A stretch of 64,000 bases of DNA from Bacteroidia bacterium (GTDB lineage: Bacteria; Bacteroidota; Bacteroidia; Cytophagales; Flammeovirgaceae), in assembly GCA_030425505.1 (NCBI GenBank), contig JAUIAB010000002.1:1-64000 (forward strand), written 5' to 3'. Under the pieces are notes generated by a model. It was not told the DNA's origin, ran no database searches, and saw only the letters and a list, made by a program, of their open reading frames with translations. The first letter of the stretch is position 1. Each line of letters begins with the position of its first letter. Made by a program: the position numbers and the translations under genes. Of this stretch, positions 45,775-54,458 are shown piece by piece.

Positions 45775-46395
45775 ATGTTCATAGAACCCAAAACTATTAT
45801 ACATGAACCTAAAGTTGGATGGATTGAATTAATTTGTGGTTCTATGTTTTCAGGTAAAACTGAGGAGTTGATCAGAAGAGTCAGAAGAGCTGTAATAGCT
45901 CAAAGAAAAGTGAAGATTTTTAAGCCTAAGATTGATATTAGGTATCACAAGATTAAGGTTGTTTCTCATAACAAAAATGAAATCCAATCTGTTCCAGTAG
46001 CAAACCCCTTAGAAATATTGAAACTCATAGAGGGTGAAGAGGATGTAATAGCTATTGATGAAGCGCAGTTTTTTGAAAACAGCTTGGTTGATGTAGTAAC
46101 GGAGCTAGCAAATGATGGATATAGAGTGATTTTAAGTGGTTTAGATATGGACTTTGAAGGCAAGCCATTTGGCGTTATTCCTGGTCTTATGGGTATAGCA
46201 GAGTATGTGACTAAGCTGCATGCTGTATGCAAAAGGTGTGGCAATATTGCATCTTTTTCCTACAGACTGACTGAGTCTAATAAGCAGGTGCTTTTAGGAG
46301 AGCAGGAAGAGTATGAGGCTAGATGTAGAAGATGTTTTATTATTGGTATGGAAGAAAAGAGAAATAAACTTACTAGTCAAAAAATTACTTTTTAA
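45775..46395 (+). CDS. tdk: Thymidine kinase (type II)
   Basis: Phosphorylates thymidine to dTMP (salvage). The 206 residues carry the P-loop GSMFSGKTEELIRR (22-35), the DEAQFF Walker B (about 96), the lasso region with zinc ligands CKRCGN and CRRC, and substrate-binding YRLTESNKQ. The tetrameric type II fold matches in length. Complete. Separate transcription unit between the anti-sigma-like gene and an unknown exported protein. Confidence 0.95.
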   Translation: MFIEPKTIIHEPKVGWIELICGSMFSGKTEELIRRVRRAVIAQRKVKIFKPKIDIRYHKIKVVSHNKNEIQSVPVANPLEILKLIEGEEDVIAIDEAQFFENSLVDVVTELANDGYRVILSGLDMDFEGKPFGVIPGLMGIAEYVTKLHAVCKRCGNIASFSYRLTESNKQVLLGEQEEYEARCRRCFIIGMEEKRNKLTSQKITF

Positions 46396-46451
46396 GAGTT
46401 TATCTGCTTTATAGAATAACTTGCTTTAAATTTAATTCTCAATTATAATAT

Positions 46452-47645
46452 ATGAAAATAGGCTTTAGAGTTTCCCTTATAGTATTGTTATTAAACTTAT
46501 TTTGTTTGCATCTTTTATCTGGAAGCTCTCTGCAAGAAAAGAAAAAAGGTATAATATATGATCTTAAAATACAGTCTAAGCTTGTTAATGAGAGGAAGCA
46601 ACAAAACCTTGATGAGTGGTGGAAAAAAGAAATTGAAAATACGTTTAGAGAATATTCTTTTTTGGCTCGAGAGGTAAATAAATCTAGTTCGGATTGGATT
46701 AAAAGTCTTTTTGAGGAAGATAGAATTGTAGAGGTAATAACAGGTTCAAACACAAGTGTTGTTTTTAGTGGGTTAGTAGAGCAAGATCAGCAGAAAGACT
46801 TAACTGTAGTGAGTTTGTATTACTATGATAGGCTTCAAAACTTTATTGGTAGCTATGAAGAAAGTATTTCCTCTAGAAAGCTAAAAGATTTCAAGAAAAT
46901 TTTGCGGAAACTAATTTTGAAAATAAAAGCAGAGCATCACTTTAGTGATAGTCACTTCCATATTCAAAATTTGATGGAAATTCCTATGTCTTCTGATAGC
47001 AAGAAATCAAGTATCAACAAAATAGGAAAGGGATTTCAAAGTCTTGAGCTTGGTACTTTATATGATTCACTTGAGTTTGATAAGACAAAATGGATTATTG
47101 AAAGAAGTACGAAAGATAATTCTTTTATTAAGTTGGTTAGAGTTTACCGAGGTTTTGGTCTAGATTACGAGTTTAAAGCATTTGGTCAAAATGTAAAAGA
47201 AGTAACTCTTACTTTTATGGACAAACTTCTTTCAAGGATAGATATAGAAATTGATTTAACCTCTACTCCAGGATCATTAATCAATAAAGAAAAAGATTTG
47301 ATTGAAGAAGTTCAAACTGTATATGGAAAGCCAAATAGCATTAAGGATCAAAAAATTAGAATTATAGAAAAATATGATTTTAATAAGGAAAAGACTGGAA
47401 TACTAGAGAGGAAGTTGAAAAGTTTGATAAGTGAATATCATTGGAAGTACAAGGGTGTAAACTTTTATATTGAAGTTATTCCTAAACAGACTGAAAAAGA
47501 CCTTTTAGATAATAGCTATGTATTTGAAGTTTTAGATAAGGAATGTCATCTGATTTATGAGCTTTCGTCTAACTCTGAAAGGTATATTGATGCTTATAAA
47601 AAGTTTACGAAGGATTGGTTTACTAAGATGATGGAAGAGGAGTAA
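46452..47645 (+). CDS. Exported protein of unknown function (397 aa)
   Basis: I do not recognise the family. A signal peptide (KIGFRVSLIVLLLNLFCLHLLSG) is followed by a charged region (about 30-75), then a mixed alpha/beta domain with YRGFGLDYEFKAFGQNVKEV (about 238-257) and EYHWKYKGVNFYIEVIP (about 325-341). No catalytic motif, lipobox or sorting domain is seen. The first part, with VVFSGLVEQDQQKDLTV, might be a sensor or pilotin-like domain, but that is only an impression. It sits 57 bases downstream of tdk. Confidence 0.6.
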   Translation: MKIGFRVSLIVLLLNLFCLHLLSGSSLQEKKKGIIYDLKIQSKLVNERKQQNLDEWWKKEIENTFREYSFLAREVNKSSSDWIKSLFEEDRIVEVITGSNTSVVFSGLVEQDQQKDLTVVSLYYYDRLQNFIGSYEESISSRKLKDFKKILRKLILKIKAEHHFSDSHFHIQNLMEIPMSSDSKKSSINKIGKGFQSLELGTLYDSLEFDKTKWIIERSTKDNSFIKLVRVYRGFGLDYEFKAFGQNVKEVTLTFMDKLLSRIDIEIDLTSTPGSLINKEKDLIEEVQTVYGKPNSIKDQKIRIIEKYDFNKEKTGILERKLKSLISEYHWKYKGVNFYIEVIPKQTEKDLLDNSYVFEVLDKECHLIYELSSNSERYIDAYKKFTKDWFTKMMEEE

Positions 47646-47763
47646 GTTAAATGTTTTGGTCAGAGATAGTTACCTGTATTATTTTTTAGCAATTTAACTT
47701 ACTTGAAATTATTTTATATTTTAATTTTAACTAACTTATATTTTTTTTTGTTAATCAGCTTTT

Positions 47764-49161
47764 ATGAAGACAAGATATATTGATCTTATTGAGCAAACCT
47801 TTGATTTTCCTCAAGAAGAATTCTCTATGAGTAAAGGTGAATTGCTTTTTCATGATTTTAATTTGATGGATTTAATAAAGCAATATGGAACTCCTTTGAA
47901 GTTTTTTTATTTACCTAAAATTTCTGAAAAAATAAAAGAAGCAAAAAAGGCTTTTAATGTTGCAATTGCTAAGTCGGAATATAAAGGGGCGTATAATTTT
48001 TGTTATTGTACTAAAAGCTCTCATTTTTCTTTTGTATTACAAGAGGCTCTAAAGAACGATATTCATATTGAAACTTCTTCTGCTTTTGATATTAATATTA
48101 TTGAGTCTTTAGCTGAGAGTAATCTGGTAAATAATAATACATATATAATATGTAATGGTTATAAAATGCCAACATATATTGAAAATATTCAGCGATTAAT
48201 ATTGAGTGGATATAAAAATGTTATGCCTATTATTGACAATCCAGGTGAGTTGGATTGGCTGTGTTCTATTAAAAGTAATAAAGTTAAGGTTGGTATTCGT
48301 ATAGCATCTGAGGAAGAACCAAAGTTTGAGTTTTATACTTCTAGGCTTGGCATTCGATATTCTGATATCATCCCTTTATATCAAGAAAGAATAGCTACGA
48401 ATAAGAATTTACAATTTAAGATGCTTCATTTTTTTGTAAATACTGGAATTACAGATACTGCTTATTATTGGAATGAATTAACTAAATGTTTAAATGTTTA
48501 TTGTCAGCTTAAAAAGATTTGTCCTGAATTGGATTCTTTGAATATTGGAGGAGGCTTTCCCATTAAGACATCTTTGAATTTTGACTACAACTATCAGTAT
48601 ATGGCAGAGGAAATTATAGCTCATATCAAACACATTTGTGGGGAAAATAACGTTCCAGAACCAAATATTTTTAGTGAGTTTGGAAAGTATACAGTAGGAG
48701 AGAGTGGAGGTGCTATTTTTTCAGTAATAGATCAAAAGAAGCAGAATGATAAAGAAAAATGGAATATGATAGATAGCTCATTTATGACATCTCTTCCTGA
48801 TACCTGGGCTATAAATCAAAGGTATATTATGCTTCCAGTAAATAAGTGGAATGAAGAATACGAACGCGTATTTTTAGGTGGATTGACGTGCGATAGCGAT
48901 GACTATTACAATTCAGAGCAACATACAAATGCCATTTATTTGCCTAAGTTTAAAAAAGGGGAGAAGTTGTATTTAGCATTTTTCTATACTGGAGCTTACC
49001 AGGAAGCTATTGGTGGATTTGGAGGGATTCAACACTGTTTAACTCCTGCTCCAAAAATTGTTTTGATTGATAGAGATGAAGAAACAAATGAAATTCACAC
49101 AAAACTTTTCTCTAAGGAACAGAGTTACAAGTCGATGCTTAAGGTTTTGGGTTACTTTTAA
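47764..49161 (+). CDS. speA: Biosynthetic arginine decarboxylase, Bacteroidota short form
   Basis: PLP-dependent decarboxylase of the alanine-racemase-like fold (group IV), making agmatine for polyamine synthesis. The 465 residues contain the PLP lysine (Lys84) in YNFCYCTKSSHFSFVL, HIETSSAFDI, the GGG motif SLNIGGGFPIKTS (about 258), SEFGKYTVGESGG and the second-monomer Cys in LTCDSDDYYN. Typical E. coli SpeA is longer (about 630 residues). In this phylum a 460-residue form is usual, so the shortness is expected. Carboxynorspermidine decarboxylase is the main alternative. The last 23 bases overlap the convergent VWA-like gene. Confidence 0.85.
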   Translation: MKTRYIDLIEQTFDFPQEEFSMSKGELLFHDFNLMDLIKQYGTPLKFFYLPKISEKIKEAKKAFNVAIAKSEYKGAYNFCYCTKSSHFSFVLQEALKNDIHIETSSAFDINIIESLAESNLVNNNTYIICNGYKMPTYIENIQRLILSGYKNVMPIIDNPGELDWLCSIKSNKVKVGIRIASEEEPKFEFYTSRLGIRYSDIIPLYQERIATNKNLQFKMLHFFVNTGITDTAYYWNELTKCLNVYCQLKKICPELDSLNIGGGFPIKTSLNFDYNYQYMAEEIIAHIKHICGENNVPEPNIFSEFGKYTVGESGGAIFSVIDQKKQNDKEKWNMIDSSFMTSLPDTWAINQRYIMLPVNKWNEEYERVFLGGLTCDSDDYYNSEQHTNAIYLPKFKKGEKLYLAFFYTGAYQEAIGGFGGIQHCLTPAPKIVLIDRDEETNEIHTKLFSKEQSYKSMLKVLGYF

Positions 49162-50281
49162 GCTGCTCTTTTAGTTTTAAAATTTCTTTTTTGTTTAAAT
49201 AATCTTTTTCTATGGTATGAAGAGAACCATTGGTAGTTAAAGCCAGCTCAATGTATTGCTTATTAATGGGGTATTCTTTTCCTCTAAGTTTTGTTTTAGA
49301 CAAAATAATTCTGACTGGTTTTTCTATCTTTTTTTGTAAAGAAATATCTCTAATCTTAGATAGGTTATCAGCAATTAGGATAAACTCGTTAGCATCTGGA
49401 AATGTGCTTTGTGCATAAAGTATAGCTTCAAGATCGTTTTCTTCGAGTTCTCCGCCATCTCCATTTTTCTGTACTTCTTTCATTTTATTAAGTACATGAT
49501 AAATTTTGCTATCTGTTGTATGGTAAAGTCCTCCTGTTGTGCCTATTTTTTTTTCATGCTCTTCTTTATGATCACCATCATTAAAAAAGACATAGCCAAC
49601 TATATTATCATGCTTATTTTCATCAATTTGCCATTTAAGGACTTGTAGCGTGTATGGATACATGCTCCCTGTCCAGTCACTTATGATTACAATGTTTTTC
49701 CAGTTGTTTCTTTCCAATACACAGGAAGATACAGAATCAACATTCATATTAACAGATCCTAGTTTTCTTATTACTGCTGAGTAAAACTTTCTATCCAGAT
49801 ATTTTTTTTGGATATCAGTAGTATGATTTCCATGGAGTTTAAGAGGTTTTTTTGTATAAATTATGAATCCATGGTAGTAATCTTTAGCTTCTTCTAACGA
49901 TTTGCATCCTGTTTGCTCAAATACTTTCCATGAGATGTTTTCATGGTTTCTGTTTAGACCTGAGATGCTATCAAAAAGTATGGTAAGTCTGTTTGTATTT
50001 AGCTTTGTGAAATCACGGTTTTTAGGATAGTCAGTGTAAATGAGATGTATGCTATCAATATTATGAGTTTTGAATGCAGAAAGTGGAATTGGTTGTTCAA
50101 TATTGCTTTCTCCAAAGTTCATTTCTATGTAGTAAGCATTTTTCCCTTTTTTAAACGATTCTAGGTACTTTTTAACAGTATACTCTTTTATTTCATTTAG
50201 CAAAAAGGGCTGTCCACTCACTTTTATGAAAGTGAATATTAGGAAGGCGATGGATAATATGGTCTTATTAAATCTATTCAA
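49139..50281 (-). CDS. Exported VWA-like protein of unknown function
   Basis: A 380-residue protein starting at TTG (50281) with a signal peptide (SIAFLIFTFIKVSGQ). The second half has a von Willebrand A-like domain: the MIDAS-type SDWTGSMYPYTLQVL (D-x-T-G-S-M in place of D-x-S-x-S), then VGYVFFNDGD with a second acidic site, and NEFILIADN. The first half (about 25-170) is unknown. Only the VWA part suggests a metal-dependent ligand-binding role. Its 3' end overlaps arginine decarboxylase by 23 bases on the opposite strand. The toxin gene precedes it by 17 bases on the same strand. Confidence 0.65.
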   Translation of the reverse strand: MNRFNKTILSIAFLIFTFIKVSGQPFLLNEIKEYTVKKYLESFKKGKNAYYIEMNFGESNIEQPIPLSAFKTHNIDSIHLIYTDYPKNRDFTKLNTNRLTILFDSISGLNRNHENISWKVFEQTGCKSLEEAKDYYHGFIIYTKKPLKLHGNHTTDIQKKYLDRKFYSAVIRKLGSVNMNVDSVSSCVLERNNWKNIVIISDWTGSMYPYTLQVLKWQIDENKHDNIVGYVFFNDGDHKEEHEKKIGTTGGLYHTTDSKIYHVLNKMKEVQKNGDGGELEENDLEAILYAQSTFPDANEFILIADNLSKIRDISLQKKIEKPVRIILSKTKLRGKEYPINKQYIELALTTNGSLHTIEKDYLNKKEILKLKEQLKSNPKP

Positions 50282-50298
50282 TAAATTATATTAAGTTA

Positions 50299-50763
50299 TT
50301 ATTCTCCTGCTTCTGGTAGAATTGTTTTCAATAGAGTATCACTAAATCGGAAATTAGTTTTTCTAATCTTATCTACTATTGGTCGAATTGCTAGCAAAAC
50401 GCCTTCTTGTGTTGCTTTAAGAATTAACCCAAAAGTACCTGAGTATTTCAGTTGTAAGTGTTCAGCAGCTTTGCGACCTTTGAGGTCATCTATTATTAAA
50501 ATGGAATTATCAACTTCTAGAGCCAAAGCTATTGCGCTTGCTTCTCCTGGATCAAGATCTATTTCAAGAATTTGTTGATATCGACTGTTAGAAGGAGCAG
50601 TAGTTATAATCCAATCAGGCAAAGGTTGTCCAAACTCCTGTTTAATTGTATTGGTAATCAATATTTTTTTACTTAAGCTTTTTAATAAATTAAGCTCATC
50701 GATTTTATATAATAAGATTAAGCAACTAGTATCAGATATAATTATTTTAGAATTGTGCAGCAT
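50299..50763 (-). CDS. PIN-like toxin, DUF3368 family
   Basis: A 154-residue protein with the DUF3368 PIN layout: the first acidic residue in IISDTSCLILLYKI, a middle DPGEASAIALALE (second acidic cluster), LIIDDLKGRKAA (third) and the C-terminal FRFSDTLLKTIL. PIN domains are ribonucleases, often toxins. The ATG at 50763 overlaps the antitoxin gene by 17 bases, which indicates translational coupling. Together they form a typical type II pair. Confidence 0.82.
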   Translation of the reverse strand: MLHNSKIIISDTSCLILLYKIDELNLLKSLSKKILITNTIKQEFGQPLPDWIITTAPSNSRYQQILEIDLDPGEASAIALALEVDNSILIIDDLKGRKAAEHLQLKYSGTFGLILKATQEGVLLAIRPIVDKIRKTNFRFSDTLLKTILPEAGE

Positions 50764-50974
50764 CTCTTGTGATAGCTGAAGGAGGGTAGTTAACTATTGA
50801 AACATTAAAATCTATCAATATTTCAGAAAATGCTATTTTAGAAAGTCCTGCTAGTTCAGCAGCTTGACCTAAAGAAAGCTTACCAGATTCATACATTTTA
50901 GCAGCAAGAAACCTCCTTACTTCTACCTCGTTGAGATTTAGGCTGTTAGGTATATTTAGAGTAAAATGCTTCAT
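50747..50974 (-). CDS. UPF0175 family antitoxin
   Basis: A 75-residue protein with the UPF0175 hallmark: a beta strand start (HFTLNIPNSLNLN), EVRRFLAAKMYESGKLSLGQ, then the helix-turn-helix-like QAAELAGLSKIAFSEILIDF. Members are usually antitoxins for DUF3368/PIN toxins, as here. It comes first in the pair, the common order. A -7-like element (TAGATTTG on the minus strand, 51012-51019) is 40 bases upstream, consistent with its own promoter. Confidence 0.85.
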   Translation of the reverse strand: MKHFTLNIPNSLNLNEVEVRRFLAAKMYESGKLSLGQAAELAGLSKIAFSEILIDFNVSIVNYPPSAITRDAAQF

Positions 50975-51011
50975 AACGTATTTTAGAAGAAAACTATGAA
51001 GAAGTTAATGG

Positions 51012-51019
51012 CAAATCTA
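51012..51019 (-). promoter_or_regulatory. Candidate -7 element for the toxin-antitoxin pair
   Basis: CAAATCTA on the plus strand reads TAGATTTG on the minus strand, matching TAnnTTTG, 38-45 bases before the antitoxin ATG. No -33 TTG at standard spacing is seen, so it is a partial match. Confidence 0.3.
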
Positions 51020-51143
51020 TGTATTAATATCTATATTTTATTTTTGATGTAACAACTTAGTTAACAAGCTTTAGGCAAAAAAGGTTTGAGCTGCTACATT
51101 TGATGAATCGTATGCTGATTAGATATAAATAAAATTAAAGAAT

Positions 51144-51620
51144 ATGGTTTTAGATCCAACGATTAAAACTGCTTTGTTGGTATTAATAGGCTTGATTTGT
51201 GTATTCATTATTATTAAAATAGCAAAGGTTCTTATTAAGCTAATTGCACTATTGGTATTAGTTGGTCTTATTTATTTTGGTTACAAGAACTGGGATACAA
51301 TTGAAAGTAAAGCCTCTGATTTTATTGAGAACCCTTCTTCTGTAGTAGATATACCAACTTTTGACCAGGTAAAGACTTTTTTTGGTGGACTCACTATTAG
51401 AGATTTGAAAAAAGAATGTGAAGACGAAGGCAGTGATAATTGGCGGTGCGATTGTATTTATGAACCCATAATGAAGAATTTGAAAGAAAGACTTTCTAAT
51501 AAAGAACTTAAGCAACTATTGAAGGATGAAGATGTACTATCAAAAGAGCTTAAAGTTAGCTATGACCAACTTAAATCAGGTTTTAAAGATTGTGTTTTTA
51601 ATAGAAAAGGGAAAATTTAA
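51144..51620 (+). CDS. Membrane protein with cysteine-containing C-terminal domain (158 aa)
   Basis: No family recognised. Two adjacent hydrophobic segments (about 8-26 and 30-48) are followed by a roughly 110-residue soluble domain with three cysteines near RDLKKECEDEGSDNWRCDCI and one near the end (FKDCVFNRKG). The spacing suggests disulfides if the domain is extracytoplasmic. TACATTTG at 51095-51102, 42 bases before the start, fits the -7 consensus. It is followed by a glycosyltransferase gene after a 94-base gap. Confidence 0.55.
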   Translation: MVLDPTIKTALLVLIGLICVFIIIKIAKVLIKLIALLVLVGLIYFGYKNWDTIESKASDFIENPSSVVDIPTFDQVKTFFGGLTIRDLKKECEDEGSDNWRCDCIYEPIMKNLKERLSNKELKQLLKDEDVLSKELKVSYDQLKSGFKDCVFNRKGKI

Positions 51621-51714
51621 AGTGTTTCAGAGATATTTAGCTATAATGTTATCCTTATCTATTTTTTCAGAGCATTTGAGTGCTATGGAAGTACTGTATA
51701 AAAATAAGTGAGAA

Positions 51715-52860
51715 ATGAATTTAGGGTTTGACGCAAAGAGGCTGTATTGCAATTTTACAGGCTTAGGTAATTACAGTAGGACACTAGTCAAAAATTTACA
51801 AAAATTGTACCCTGAAAATGAATATAACCTTTACACATCTAAAGTTAGAGACTCATTAGAAACATCTTTTTTTTATAATAACTCTTCATTTAAAACACAT
51901 AAATCTAAAGCTGTTTTTGAGTCTTTGTGGAGAAGCTTTTCTATTGTTAATCAATTAAAAAAAGATAGAGTTGAACTATTTCACGGTTTAAGTAATGAAA
52001 TTCCATTCAATATTCAAAAGAGTGGAATAAAGAGTATAGTAACTATACATGATTTGATATTTAAAGTTTTGCCAGAAACATATCCTTTTGTAGATAGGTT
52101 GATTTATGATTTCAAGTTTAAAAATAGCTGTAAAAATGCGAGTAAAATTATTGCAATAAGCAATAGTACTAAAAATGATATAGTTAAGTATTATGCAATA
52201 AGCCCAGATAAGATTAAGGTGGTTTATCAGTCTTGCAATCCTATATTTTATGATAGTTTTTATGAGAATGAGCCTGAGTCTGTTTTAAAAGAATACAATA
52301 TTCCTTCGGATTATGTTTTATGTGTTGGGAGCATTGAAAGACGAAAAAATTTATTTGGAGTTATCGAGGCTTATAACTATTTAAAACCTGAATTTAGGAT
52401 TCCATTAGTTATTATAGGGGGTAATAAAAGTAAAAAGTACAGTAAAATTCTACATGATTTGATTAGAGCTAATAGATTAGAAAAGAAAGTTTTCTGGATT
52501 TCTAATCTAAAAGATAATATTAGTTTAAAGTATATATATCAAAGAGCGCTAGCATTTATTTACCCATCATTTTATGAAGGTTTTGGCTTACCTGTAGTTG
52601 AAGCTTTGTTGAGCAGGACTCCTGTTATCACATCAAATCTTTCATCTCTTCCTGAGGCTGGTGGGGAAAACTCTCTTTATGTAGACCCTAAGCAACCCAA
52701 TGAAATAGCCAATGCAATCGTTAAAGTTTTAGACAGTTCATCTTTGAGAGAAAAGATGGTTAGCACGGGTTATGAATATGCTATTCAAAACTTTTCCCCA
52801 GATTATGTAACTGAGCAGTTGTATTCTTGCTATAAACAAACTTTAGAAGAATCAAAATAA
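51715..52860 (+). CDS. Glycosyltransferase family 4 (GT-B)
   Basis: A 381-residue retaining glycosyltransferase. The N-terminal domain starts LGFDAKRLYCNFTGLGNYSR, continuing with LFHGLSNEIPF and VTIHDLIFKVLPE. The C-terminal donor domain has YVLCVGSIERRKNLFGVIEA and ALAFIYPSFYEGFGLPVVEA (the E-x7-E motif), then TSNLSSLPEAGG. This pattern matches mannosyl- or rhamnosyltransferases of polysaccharide assembly; the exact sugar is not predictable. It starts three bases after a 29-codon open frame that I do not call. Confidence 0.87.
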   Translation: MNLGFDAKRLYCNFTGLGNYSRTLVKNLQKLYPENEYNLYTSKVRDSLETSFFYNNSSFKTHKSKAVFESLWRSFSIVNQLKKDRVELFHGLSNEIPFNIQKSGIKSIVTIHDLIFKVLPETYPFVDRLIYDFKFKNSCKNASKIIAISNSTKNDIVKYYAISPDKIKVVYQSCNPIFYDSFYENEPESVLKEYNIPSDYVLCVGSIERRKNLFGVIEAYNYLKPEFRIPLVIIGGNKSKKYSKILHDLIRANRLEKKVFWISNLKDNISLKYIYQRALAFIYPSFYEGFGLPVVEALLSRTPVITSNLSSLPEAGGENSLYVDPKQPNEIANAIVKVLDSSSLREKMVSTGYEYAIQNFSPDYVTEQLYSCYKQTLEESK

Positions 52861-52867
52861 AAGTGTG

Positions 52868-53803
52868 TTATGGGTTTTCTATATTTTGAAGAGCTTTAAT
52901 TATGTGTTTTTTATCTAAGGTCAATTGAGATTTTAACTCTTCAAGATTATTCATCTTTTTTTCTTCTCTTAAATAGTTAGCTAGAACTATTCTAATGCTT
53001 TTGCCATAAATGTCTTCATTGAAATTGAATATATTCACTTCAATATGTTTTTTTTGGTCTGGTACGGTTGGGCGATATCCGATATTAAGCATTCCATCAA
53101 AATATTGGTTCTCAATAAAAACTTTTACTGCATATACTCCATTTTTTGGTATCAATTTATAGGTGGAAAGGATTTTTAGATTTGCCGTTGGAAATCCAAT
53201 TTTTCTACCTATTTGCTTTCCATGAACTACTTTCCCTTCTATACAGTATTGGTATCCAAGGTAAGTATTGGCATCTTGTATTTTACCAGCAACTAGGGCC
53301 TCTCTTATTTTTGTAGAGCTTACTGCATTTTTCTCGACTATGTGCTTGGGTATTTCTTCGATTGTAAAGTGTCCTTTAGCTTCAATACTTTTTAGGTAAC
53401 TAAAATCACCTTTTCTGTCTTTGCCAAATTTATGATTGTATCCGATGATTAGTTTTTTTGTGTTGACTGTATCTATTAAGATTTTTCTTACGAATTCATG
53501 ATGGCTTTTTCCCGAAAATTCTTTGTTAAATGGAATAATTAGAAGTTTATTAATGCCAATTTTTTTTAGTTGCTCTACCTTTTCTTCAAGTGTATTTAGC
53601 AGCTTTGGCTCATCACTAGTATCATTGATCACATGTCTTGGGTGAGGCCAATAAGTGATTACTACACTTTCTAACTTTGAAAAGTTTGCTAAATGTTTGA
53701 GAATCACTTGATGTCCTAGATGAACGCCATCAAAAAATCCATCTGTGACTACAGCTTCATTTTTTGAGTGAGAGTATTCTGGCAAAGATCTAAAAACCTG
53801 CAT
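52868..53803 (-). CDS. ribF: Bifunctional riboflavin kinase/FMN adenylyltransferase
   Basis: Makes FMN and FAD from riboflavin. The 311 residues have the N-terminal adenylyltransferase domain with TDGFFDGVHLGHQVILKHL (the HxGH-type site) and IGYNHKFGKDRKGD. The C-terminal flavokinase domain has KVVHGKQIGRKIGFPTANL and KNGVYAVKV. Complete. A -7-like TATTTTTG (minus strand, 53822-53829) lies about 20 bases upstream without a matching -33. No FMN riboswitch is visible. Confidence 0.93.
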   Translation of the reverse strand: MQVFRSLPEYSHSKNEAVVTDGFFDGVHLGHQVILKHLANFSKLESVVITYWPHPRHVINDTSDEPKLLNTLEEKVEQLKKIGINKLLIIPFNKEFSGKSHHEFVRKILIDTVNTKKLIIGYNHKFGKDRKGDFSYLKSIEAKGHFTIEEIPKHIVEKNAVSSTKIREALVAGKIQDANTYLGYQYCIEGKVVHGKQIGRKIGFPTANLKILSTYKLIPKNGVYAVKVFIENQYFDGMLNIGYRPTVPDQKKHIEVNIFNFNEDIYGKSIRIVLANYLREEKKMNNLEELKSQLTLDKKHIIKALQNIENP

Positions 53804-53883
53804 CTTATTTTATTATTAGAACAAAAATAAACTCTAATTATTATCTGCCGTATTATTGCATATTAAGCATATTAATTTTTTTT

Positions 53884-54312
53884 ATGAAAACTTTATTTTA
53901 CTTTATTCTTATAGTAATAGCTTTTATGATTTTTATGATTGTGCATTTTTACAAATTACATCTTGAATATCAAAAAGGTGGCGAAGAATTAGAAGCAACT
54001 ATTATCAAAAAAGTTTATTATCCAGGAATACGAGGAAAGTATAATGATGAATATTACTTTGAACTTAGTTCATCTCCTTCTTATAGTGATAGCTTGGTAG
54101 TAAAGGAAACATCTATTTCAAAAGATATTTATCATCAAATGAAAAAGGGAGAGAAAATCATGGTATATGATCATCCCAATTGGGGTAAATTAATTCCAAA
54201 CAAATTAACTGGGCAAAACCCTGGCAAATTGAAAACTGTTAAAATTATTGCTGTAGTGATAATCGTATTAACTGGCGTTGTCATTTTTCTTTATAGAAAG
54301 ATATGGACTTAG
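53884..54312 (+). CDS. Two-helix membrane protein, DUF3592-like
   Basis: A 142-residue protein with an N-terminal helix (LFYFILIVIAFMIFMIVHFY), a roughly 75-residue extracytoplasmic domain, and a C-terminal helix (TVKIIAVVIIVLTGVVIFLY). The middle part starts YQKGGEELEATIIKKVYYPG and contains KGEKIMVYDHPNWGKLIP. This helix, beta domain, helix plan resembles DUF3592. Function unknown. It is divergent from ribF across an AT-rich 80-base gap. Confidence 0.5.
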   Translation: MKTLFYFILIVIAFMIFMIVHFYKLHLEYQKGGEELEATIIKKVYYPGIRGKYNDEYYFELSSSPSYSDSLVVKETSISKDIYHQMKKGEKIMVYDHPNWGKLIPNKLTGQNPGKLKTVKIIAVVIIVLTGVVIFLYRKIWT

Positions 54313-54458
54313 CTTTTCATTTGCTAAAGTTTAATATTTTATCGACATAATACCTCTAACATACTGTGAGTTTATTTAGCATTTATTTTAGATTATGAAG
54401 ATTTTGTTTTCATTTTTAGCGATATTTTTATACAAAAAGGCATTTTAAATAACGCTAC

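Noticed and set aside
51621-51711. 29-codon frame before the second glycosyltransferase
   Set aside because: GTG start, no domain, and only a short hydrophobic segment; too short to support without conservation data.
54396-54449. 17-codon hydrophobic frame near ribF and the binding-fold gene
   Set aside because: Length and composition are those expected by chance in AT-rich DNA.
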